From: Bigelowiella natans CCMP2755
Taxonomy: Eukaryota > Cercozoa > Chlorarachniophyceae
Direction of reading: 5' to 3'
DNA length: 21,574 nucleotides
NCBI GenBank assembly: GCA_000320545.1
Contig: ADNK01000065.1
Location: 15,001-36,574, forward strand
Positions 9,972 to 16,181 of this stretch are shown here, piece after piece. Numbering within the stretch: the first letter of the stretch is position 1; the number at the start of each line of letters is the position of its first letter. The translations under genes and the position numbers were made by a program. Below the pieces are notes generated by a model. It was not told where the DNA came from. It was given only the letters and a program-made list of their open reading frames with translations, and made no database searches.

Positions 9972-11010
9972 TTATCTACACACACTCACACACCCACACG
10001 CACATCGGCAAAGATAACGTTATCCGCACCTTATACCAGCCGTCGCCGCTGGTTGAATACACCTAAATAAGAACAAAAAAGAATATGGTAGCTCACATTA
10101 TTTATAGTCGTATTATTTGATGGCAACATCATCTATCAAATACCTAGTAGTACACGCCGATGCTAAATACTACTGACCTCTATTTCATCTCCCACTTTCC
10201 ATGTCTGTCTGATTTTCGATTCTTCAAGGGACTTCGTGCGAACAAGAGTTGTGGGAACGTAATTTTCCGTTGACATCTAAATATTATTTTTAAGAAGCCG
10301 AAAGAAAAGGATGGAGGGGGGGGAAAGGCAACCTTGAATTAAGAAATTGCGTTTTTTTATCCAACTTGGTGAAAAACATGGTCTTCTATCTGTTGCAAAA
10401 GACAGATGGTTTATCTGCTGAGTAATAGTAATATGGTCTTTCTGTCTGTTGCAATAGACAGACAGTTTGTGGAGTAGTAATGTTGAGGAGACTGACTTTA
10501 GAATCAACATCGTTCTTCGACATTGTACCAACTAGAGGAAGGCCTCGAGACAAATCTTCGGATAATTCTTTCAATTCTTGCTTCCCAAACTTTTCTCCAA
10601 AGTTATCGCACAGGTACTTGAAACGCTAACGATTATTATGTATGCATTAGAGTGAAGGATCCTTAAGCGAGTGCTCATCGCTCACTTTTTGTGTGCACCT
10701 TGCAAGTGCAGTGTTTGTACGTTTGGGAATGTGGAGAATGAAAGTAATGTACTAATGAGCTAGGCACTGACCTGAGCGATGCGTTGATTCTTAGTTAAGC
10801 ACGTAATGAGCTGGAATTGCTCCAATTCAACCAAGTCCTGGAGTCGCCCCCGGTAAATAATTAGGTGTGTGAGATTATACCAACAATGTATGTGATTACT
10901 GCTCAAGCACCCATACCTAATGTACTAACCTTGAGAATGTCGACCATTTCTTGCTTGGAATAGCCATCTCTGTTGTCTGGAAGATGACCGGATATTGCTC
11001 CTACGTGCAT
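1185..11010 (-). CDS. multidomain ubiquitin-specific protease (Tudor, DUSP-UBL, Tudor/chromo-barrel, USP), 26-exon model
   Basis: Predicted cysteine protease that removes ubiquitin from proteins; the Tudor/chromo-barrel modules suggest a nuclear, chromatin-bound substrate (inference). Exons, 5' to 3' on the minus strand: 11010-10930, 10837-10772, 10625-10497, 10276-10178, 10062-10030, 9975-9784 (or 9781), 9374-9315, 9103-9053, 8542-8447, 8294-8216, 8095-8037, 7956-7712, 7563-7467, 7067-6957, 6480-6356, 6071-5886, 5558-5489, 5365-5166, 4747-4658, 4288-4231, 4100-4017, 3653-3531, 3201-2980, 2783-2403, 1986-1775, 1461-1185. All introns are GT..AG and all phases agree, giving about 1141 residues. 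Order: helical N-terminus (1-92), Tudor-like (about 117-238, split by Q17), Pro-rich linker (238-269), DUSP (about 316-420), UBL-like (about 420-470), Tudor/chromo-barrel block (about 467-766), USP (781-1141). The first ATG gives a clean exon 1, but earlier 5' exons cannot be excluded. A possible extra exon at 6747-6701, paired with an exon 14 end at 6941, also keeps frame. Least certain: exon 6 end, exon 13/14 join, exon 1. Confidence 0.85.
1487..1770. repeat. cluster of triplet microsatellites in the last USP intron
   Basis: The intron between exons 1986-1775 and 1461-1185 holds (GAT)n at 1487-1516, (CAT)n at about 1695-1731 and (TAG)n at about 1742-1770. In the gene's sense the last is a CTA array starting within about six bases of the donor AG|GTGCTG. 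The intron ends in a good acceptor (CCAATCAG) at 1462. Confidence 0.9.
2249..2360. repeat. 56-bp perfect tandem duplication in an intron
   Basis: Two apparently identical 56-bp copies, beginning CTATATCTCAGTGAGTACG at 2249 and again at 2305. They lie in the intron between exons 2783-2403 and 1986-1775. The lack of divergence indicates a recent event. Confidence 0.9.
2796..2860. repeat. compound (CA)n(TA)n microsatellite
   Basis: A CA run (2796-2826) passes directly into a TA run (to 2860), just upstream, in the gene's sense, of the acceptor of exon 2783-2403 (AAACAG). Confidence 0.95.
3837..3872. repeat. (GGA)n microsatellite
   Basis: GGA triplets ending in a run of G, inside the intron between exons 4100-4017 and 3653-3531. 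In the gene's sense this is a CTC/CCT polypyrimidine tract. Confidence 0.9.
4196..4226. repeat. (TAC)n array abutting a splice donor
   Basis: In the gene's sense this is GTTATAGTAGTAG..., starting at the donor of exon 4288-4231, so the triplet array begins inside the first ten bases of the intron. Confidence 0.9.
4325..4381. repeat. (GATTAC)n hexamer passing into (GAT)n
   Basis: About five GATTAC hexamers followed by about nine GAT triplets, in the intron upstream of exon 4288-4231. The hexamer differs from a GAT doublet by two bases, so one array probably seeded the other. Confidence 0.9.
4832..4862. repeat. (TA)n microsatellite
   Basis: Intronic TA run between exons 5365-5166 and 4747-4658. 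The same intron also holds (AAC)n at about 4952-4975 and (CCT)n at about 5118-5150. Confidence 0.9.
5118..5165. repeat. (CCT)n then (TAC)n array at a splice donor
   Basis: In the gene's sense the intron starts GTAGAAGTAGTAGTAGG, then GGA triplets, immediately after exon 5365-5166. Confidence 0.9.
6250..6285. repeat. (GAT)n microsatellite
   Basis: Triplet run in the intron between exons 6480-6356 and 6071-5886, preceded by degenerate GATAAT/GACAAT units. Confidence 0.9.
6941..8095 (-). other. DUSP and UBL-like domain exons
   Basis: Exon 7956-7712 has [17 protein letters not shown] and, after a Ser-rich loop, [19 protein letters not shown]. Exon 7563-7467 adds [15 protein letters not shown] and then [10 protein letters not shown]. 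This matches the DUSP pattern (W-x-x-K-W near the start, R-D-Y-V-x-V-P-E, then Y-G-G) seen upstream of several USP catalytic domains. The next exon (7067 to 6957 or 6941), with [19 protein letters not shown], looks like the beta-turn then helix of the ubiquitin-like fold that usually follows DUSP. The end of the UBL is poorly resolved: either exon 7067-6957 joins 6480 directly, or a 47-nt exon at 6747-6701 intervenes. Both keep frame. Confidence 0.78.
7171..7200. repeat. (TAG)n microsatellite
   Basis: Triplet run in the long intron between exons 7563-7467 and 7067-6957. (ATT)n at about 7439-7465 begins directly at that intron's donor (GTAATAATAAT in sense). Confidence 0.9.
8572..8630. repeat. 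(TA)n(GT)n compound microsatellite
   Basis: A TA run (8572-8618) followed by GT repeats (8619-8630), in the intron between exons 9103-9053 and 8542-8447. Confidence 0.95.
8943..8971. repeat. (GGT)n microsatellite
   Basis: About nine GGT units inside the same intron as the 8572 array. Confidence 0.9.
9315..10276 (-). other. N-terminal Tudor-like domain split by a polyglutamine exon
   Basis: Exons 10276-10178 and 10062-10030 read TWKVGDEIE then [11 protein letters not shown]. Exons 9374-9315 and 9103-9053 read [14 protein letters not shown] then [10 protein letters not shown]. Together these give the common Tudor-like pattern V-G-D-x-x-E-V-Y-S-T-S ... W-Y ... V-x-Y-E-x-D-G ... R-P. Between the halves, exon 9975-9784 inserts about 64 residues that begin with 17 Gln (16 CAG plus one CAA) and end GAGCI(V), which supplies the strand leading into VHYE. 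Two in-frame donors (ATA|GTA|GTG) give a one-residue choice at the exon end. Confidence 0.75.
9919..9969 (-). repeat. coding CAG tract (polyQ, 17 Gln)
   Basis: Sixteen uninterrupted CAG triplets plus one CAA on the minus strand, in frame within exon 6 of the deubiquitinase. The acceptor is GTGTAG just upstream, and the tract is preceded by Ile-Asn. A pure CAG run of this length is usually length-polymorphic. Confidence 0.85.
10386..10480. repeat. imperfect tandem repeat with two small hairpins in intron 3
   Basis: Two diverged units of roughly 53 bp, each starting near ATGGTCTT and containing a self-complementary core: TCTATCTGTTGCAAAAGACAGA and TCTGTCTGTTGCAATAGACAGA. Each core can form a stem of six to seven base pairs. 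They lie in the intron between exons 10625-10497 and 10276-10178. Confidence 0.6.
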
Positions 11011-11343
11011 TAGTCGATGTCGGTCATCATTCCGTTGTGCAACTCCTCAAAAAAAATTAACCAATCTCGTGAAGCGCATTGAAGCTCAACTGCTTCAGTT
11101 TGTTTTCCATCCTTCTTCGTTTTCTGGTTCAAGCAGCTTGTTGTTAACTTTCTTGTTACGGGCGAACGGGCGAAGGAGCCTAATGAGCGGATGGATCTTG
11201 CACGAATGATAGCCCTTTTGATGAAGCTGCAGTCCTCTTAAGATATTTTGCTTAGAATGAGCATTTGTCGCACTTCAAACAACGCATTGTGTTTGTCCTC
11301 TGCGACAATCAGACAGCAGGGCAACAAGTACCGGTAATTAACA
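11011..11343 (-). promoter_or_regulatory. putative 5' flank/promoter region of the deubiquitinase gene
   Basis: This is the stretch between the proposed start codon at 11010 and the left edge of the composition island. It is A/T-rich and includes an A-run near 11049-11056 and TTAATTA/TAAGATAT words near 11240 and 11335. No TATA box or initiator can be assigned with confidence. A plus-strand open stretch at about 11079-11240 has no recognisable domain. Function is inferred only from position. Confidence 0.35.
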
Positions 11344-12904
11344 ACAAGAGACCACTTCTCTGCTTTGCGCGACAACCAAAAAAATGATGTGCACAATTGC
11401 GACGACTGTCAAGCCGATGGGGACAGGGCGGGCCCCATCCCCAAACCATGTGTCACCGATGGGATGGACAGATGTATCGCCCTGACCATTGGTGACTCGG
11501 TCAATCAGTGAAGGACGCTTGGATCTGTTGTGAAAGACTCTTCTTGTGCGAAGACGTTCTGGCGTTGCTCAGATCAAACAACTGGCTGACAAACTTGCAC
11601 GGACAGCAAAGAACACCCTGAACAAGCCAAACGAGGACTTGATGTGAGCGTCCTCGCGTGGCTTCCCCCAGTCCCTCTGGCCCTCGACAAATGCAAGTCG
11701 GTGGGGAAAAAAGTGAAAAACTCCAATTGTGCGTTGCACGTCCATCGTTCCAAGCCAGCAAGCTGGCAAGCCCCTGGCTGGCTCGCTTGTTGGGCTTGGC
11801 AACCACGCCAGCACGCTGGCATGTCACGCTGGCACGGACCAGCAAGCCAGGTGGGGAGACAAATCTTGAAGTCGCAGCTCCAGCGCTGCGTGCCTTCCCA
11901 TTGACTCAAGAGCTCTCCCACCAGACTCAAAACAACAAAGAGTTCAGGGCCTTCACTCGCTCCAGCGCTGCCGAAGCTTGAGGGAAAGTTGAAGCACCAG
12001 AGCAGTCAAGCCAGCAAGCCAGCTCCAGAGCTGGCCAGTCAGGCTGGCATGACCAGACTGGCAGAGGACTCACCCAGCCACGTTGGAATGCTTTGCACCC
12101 TGACCGCGCAGTGCACGCTTGCACCAGCAGCAGCAACGCCAGAGCAATCTGCGTGCGTTCGTTGGCTGCGACAAGCAACACGCACGTGGTTGACAATGCA
12201 GCCGAAGTGCGATGTGCGACTTCGACAAACTGCCGCGACAATGCATGCAGTGGCTGCTGACCAATGAGAGCCAATTTCTCACGAGTCATCGGGCTGTTTC
12301 GCCCCCATCAAAGTTCAGCGCTGCCGGCGCACATGCTTGTTCAGGCAATTTCGCCTTGATGAATCTTGACATTGTGCAGCACGCATGAAACGTCACGTCG
12401 TCATCATCACAGAATCCAAACTGCTGCTTGCCCCTCCTCCGCAACCTGGTGGCCCACAGCGCACCCTGCCCTGCACTCCGTGCCATTGGCCAACTGACTT
12501 CCAACAAGCCATCACTGGATCACAGCACCAGAGTGGCCAAGCCGTCATTTTTTGGTCCTCGTTCAAGTTTCAGCCCGACCAGCCGAGGCACTGCGTTTCG
12601 TGTTTTGCAAGTGCTGGAGTGTTGTGCAACACTGAAACGGCAAACAAGACTTTGGAAGTGCATGGTCGGCTGGTCGCTCGTCAGGGCTTTTTTCTTTCTT
12701 TCTCTGGTTCTTTCGACGTGATGGTCGACTTGCTCGACCTGGCGATCATCGAGTTTCTTTCTGCTCCTTTCTTTCGGTGCAGTCTGAGTCACCAACGCAG
12801 TGTTTCTTTCGTTCAATTCGAGCATTCCAGCATTGAAAAACCACTTGCATCGTCGACTCTGGGACTTGTCGACTGGAGCTGGGCACAAACAATTTTTTTT
12901 GTTT

Positions 12905-13110
12905 GGAAGTGCTTTGCTTTGCTTCTGAACAAGTGTTTGATTTGAACAAACAATGCCTGCGTGTCGCGAAACCAGTGTTTGGTTTGTTCAAACAATGTTC
13001 GAACAAGAAGCAGCGTTTGCAAGTGCATTTGCAAACACTTTCCGCAAGGAAAATGTTTGCAAGTGTTTTCCTGTGAAAATCGTTTGCAAACAATTTGAAA
13101 AATTTGAAAC
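12905..13110. repeat. TTTGCAAA / TTTGTTCAAA repeat patch, copy 1
   Basis: A patch dense in short self-complementary words, such as GTTTGGTTTGTTCAAA near 12978, TTTGATTTGAACAAA near 12938 and repeated TTTGCAA. The same words recur in both orientations at 14330-14610, so these are probably two members of one repeat family. Confidence 0.55.
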
Positions 13111-14329
13111 GTTCCCGCGCAGCTGCGCACAAAGCACGACATGACAGACCAAATCGCAATGCATTTGAATGCGCATTGTGCAACGTGTGACAAAGGGAAC
13201 AAACAATCGCACAGGCACAACTTCACAACTCATTGCAGATGGACATGGTTGTTGCGTGGACGCCATGCGCATGCAGATGTGTGGCATCATGGCGCACACA
13301 TGCTGCCATTGAAAAGATTTGATCACTTCATCACATCCGTCTCGTGGCTGCTCAGGACTCAGGACTCAGCCCCACAGACTCAGGAACTGTTTTTCTCTGC
13401 TTTGCAACCTCCAGCTGTGCCTTTCTCGTGTTTGAGAACTTTCCAAAATCTGTCCAACTTTGACAATTTGTTGAGCATTGCCAATGCTTCAGCTGTGTCT
13501 GTCGACAATGCACTTCGACGCGCTGTCAGTGTCAAGCCACACAACAAGAAGATGCGTTCGGACTCGACTGACGCAGCTTCAAATCATCGTTTTCCTTTTC
13601 ATGCCGAGCTAGCGAGTGATGCTTCTCCAAAATGGAGCTTCATGCACAAAGATGCATTCTGATGGAAAATGACAAGCCCTGCGGGTGGGGTTGTCAATTG
13701 CAAATGCAATTTGAAACAGTGCCAACATGGCATCTGATTGGTTGTTTCTTTGGTGAAATCAGGGAAGCAAAAGCAATGCAGCGTGTTGCAGACACACGTT
13801 TTTGATTGCTAGTTTGTTGCACCAATGAGAATGAGCTGCGCTCTCGCAAGGTGTGCACGATCGCAACAGCAGCTGCTGCACGTGCTGCTGACTAGCTGGC
13901 CCTGGCTGACTGGAGCTAGCAGCAATGAAGTTTCATCAGTTGCACATCAGTGGTGCGAGATGCTGGCGAGATGGCAGCGAGACGGATGCAATGAAATGAT
14001 CTGTCACTTTTTTCAATGGTCCGTCACAACCTGGCAATGCACATGCTGGCATGTGCAGTCCAACAGCACCAGAGCAGCAGTGCGCAGCACGTGTGCCAGC
14101 GCATGGCATGGCGGCTGCGTGCGTGCATGCTGCGCATGCGCAGCACATGCGCAGGCCTAGCTAGCTAGCCTGGTCGCCGTGGCCACGTGGGTGATTTTTC
14201 TTCAGAAATTCACCGACAACGCAAGCTCAGGCGATCTCAAACTTGGCTAGCAATGTCGGCAATGATTGGCCACGCTGGACGCATGCAAAAGCTCAATTTT
14301 GGTGATTTTCTTGAAACATTTCCAAAAAT

Positions 14330-14610
14330 GTTTGCAAACACATTCAATTTGATTTGGTTTGAACAAACACGAACACCTTGAAAAATCATTTCCAAACACC
14401 AAACACTTGCAAACTTGTGTTTGGTTTGTTCAAATGCCACTCTAGCTCGTGCAAACAAGCAATGATGGACATGCAATGCACAACATGTGCAATGTGCACA
14501 GTGCAATGCACAATGCACACGATGCACATGGTGCATTGCTGTGTCCATCATGGCATTTGATTTGAACAAGTGATGTTTGTTCAAATGCATTTGCAAATGC
14601 ATTTGTTTTC
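14330..14610. repeat. TTTGCAAA / TTTGTTCAAA repeat patch, copy 2
   Basis: Contains GTGTTTGGTTTGTTCAAA (near 14417), TTTGATTTGAACAA (near 14556), a reverse copy TTTGGTTTGAACAAACAC (near 14355) and TGCATTTGCAAATGCATTTG (near 14586). It encloses the long inverted repeat described separately. Confidence 0.55.
14424..14569. repeat. long inverted repeat (foldback hairpin)
   Basis: Inner arms: ATGATGGACATGCAATGCAC at 14462-14481 pairs with the complement at 14531-14551 with one small bulge. CATGTGC (14484-14490) then pairs with GCACATG (14524-14530). Outer arms: TTGTTCAAATGCC near 14426 pairs with GGCATTTGATTTGAACAA from 14552, with a small insertion. The loop is itself rich in TGCA words. The whole structure spans about 145 bp and could be a foldback element or give a long hairpin transcript. 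Confidence 0.7.
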
Positions 14611-14740
14611 AAGCATTTGTGCCCAGCCCCATTGTCGACACCATTCCAGCATTGCCTGTTGTCCTCCAGCTCCAGAGCTGGCTAGCCGCAGCCAGCGCAG
14701 ATCGAAGAATGAGCACAATTGCAGTGCTTGGTGTGTGTGC

Positions 14741-14773
<33 letters not shown>
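14741..14773. repeat. (TG)n microsatellite
   Basis: The only long dinucleotide repeat inside the TA-depleted island. Elsewhere in the window the dinucleotide runs are largely (TA)n or TA joined to TG/CA. Confidence 0.9.
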
Positions 14774-14774
<1 letters not shown>

Positions 14775-15159
14775 AAGCGTCACGCATTGCAGCTAGCGCA
14801 GATGGACTGACTCGATCTGGAGCGGAGCATTCAGCTGTGGCTCTTGAGCTAGCTAGTCAGCATCGTTCCAGCATTTCAGCATTGTGCCGCAGCTAGATTG
14901 CACGATGAATTTCCGGCAGATTTTTCACTCAGGCAAGCTAGCAAGAAACGAAAATCACATGCATCTCTCCAAGCTCTCTAGACCTGCTAGCTAGCAAGCT
15001 GTGCGTGCATGCCAGCATGCATGACATCAAGCTAGCAAGCTAGCCCATGGTGGCTAGGTTTGCTCTAGTCCACTGCTGGACTGCCATGCTAGTCTAGTCT
15101 AGCAGTGTGCACGTGCTGGTGTTGTCACGTGCGTGGCCGTGCACGCACAAAAGACATGA

Positions 15160-15290
15160 TCACGTGCAGCCACGCACCACATGCGGCGTGGCCAGACAAT
15201 GGACACAAGGAACAAGCCACATGTGATGTGCAATGGTGCACACAGCACATTCTGTGTCCATTGTCCAGGTGCACGTGACTGTGACATTCC
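15160..15290. repeat. second imperfect inverted repeat in the island
   Basis: The perfect core arm GACAATGGACACA at 15195-15207 has its exact complement at 15253-15265. An outer TCACGTGCA (near 15161) matches TGCACGTGA (near 15270), and inside the loop ATGTGC pairs with GCACAT. The loop between the core arms is 45 nt. Confidence 0.65.
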
Positions 15291-15388
15291 ACCACATGAC
15301 CAATGCTGACACAGCATGAGTGTGTGTGAGACCATTGCAATGAAGTGATTGAACGTTCATTCATTCAATGGTCTTCCTGATGTGCACG

Positions 15389-16098
15389 TAGCTGGGCGAT
15401 CGAAACAGCGGCCACGCACACAGCAACGCTCATGCATGTTGTTTTGTCTGTCTCGCGCGTGACGCACATTTGCACATGCCTAGATGCGCACATCCAGCCA
15501 TGCATGGCCTAGCTAGTGCTGCATCGCAATTGCACACAAAGTCATGGACCGCGTTGCGATGCGCTTTGTCATCATCATGGATCTAGAGATCATCATGATC
15601 GATGACCACTAGCAAGACAAAACTACAGCAGAGAAGATGCAATTTGTCTAGTCCGATTCGTCTCAAGTAGCTTGTCGCAGTCAATGCAACAATCGCTGCA
15701 TCACAGCGCATGCGCAATGCCACATGCATGTGCCACATGTGCTATTACTATGTCCATTATCTGTGCGCTGTGTCGCTGCTATAGATGAACATTGTTAAAT
15801 GCATTGCATCCACATGTTGCACACATTGACCGCCGCTAGACCGGCGTCAACGCATTATTGATCGACATCCATTTAGCTGCTATGTAGCTTTGCTAGTTTG
15901 GTGCTTTCGACTCAATGTTGTTTGATGAGGCACTGTCACCACACGCGCCCGTCCACATGCGCATGTTTAATTAGTTATGTGGTCATGCATAGGTTACATT
16001 TTTTGTCATTGTATTTTTTCATTACTGTTTTATATGCTTCAATTGCAATGTCAACTTTGCTATGAGTACTATCTACGACACCAGCGTATCCTTTCTTT
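15389..16098. other. spacer where composition returns to normal
   Basis: TA outside CTAG reappears at 15389 (GTAG) and becomes ordinary by about 15720. Palindromic words (TGCATGC, CTAG) persist to about 15600. There is no gene on the plus strand. On the minus strand an open frame at 16181-15975 overlaps the end of the phosphatase-like gene in another frame and is treated separately. Confidence 0.6.
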
Positions 16099-16181
16099 TT
16101 AGGATATTGTGCAACTGATGCATACTGGAGATGTTGTAGATCCTTCCACCAAAACTGTTCTTGCACGGCCACTCGAATCAT
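15975..16181 (-). pseudogene. possible shifted-frame C-terminal extension of the phosphatase-like gene
   Basis: Downstream of the phosphatase stop (16099), a second minus-strand frame stays open from 16181 to 15975. Its part beyond 16099 has a soluble, lysine-rich coding look (VAQYPKKKGYAG, then KVDIAIEAYKTVMKKYNDKK) and ends CNLCMTT-stop. I see no intron that would link it in frame, so a single-base indel, a sequencing error or chance are the options. No family recognised. Confidence 0.25.

Larger units (their letters stand above)
11344..15388. other. TA-depleted composition island without recognisable genes
   Basis: By hand scan, TA occurs once between 11341 and 13609 (at 11475), and 11477-13609 has none. 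From 13610 to 15388 there are 25 TA steps, every one within CTAG. AT, AA, TT, TG and CA are all common, so this is not simple GC richness. The edges are sharp: TA is frequent just left of 11341 and again right of about 15720. With no TA, neither TAA nor TAG can occur, so ORFs open on both strands (for example 12385-12945 and 13141-13662 plus, 12746-13183 minus); none shows a domain, a splice pattern or a family resemblance. The triplet microsatellites that fill the rest of the window are absent; the only long simple repeat is (TG)n at 14741-14773. Words recur and are often self-complementary (TTTGCAAA, TTTGTTCAAA, TGCATGC). A mobile-element relic, a locus rewritten by a TpA-directed process, and an assembly chimera all remain possible. 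Confidence 0.85.

Noticed and set aside
11079-11240. Plus-strand open stretch ending RMIALLMKLQSS-stop
   Set aside because: It looks mildly coding, but has no start, no domain and no phase-consistent partner exon, and it overlaps the upstream flank of the deubiquitinase gene.
12385-12945. 186-codon ORF in the island
   Set aside because: Several other frames are open at the same time because TAA and TAG cannot occur; the translation is Cys/Ser/Phe-rich with no family resemblance.
13141-13662. 173-codon ORF in the island
   Set aside because: Same reason as the 12385 ORF; no domain, and codon use unlike the exons of the real genes.
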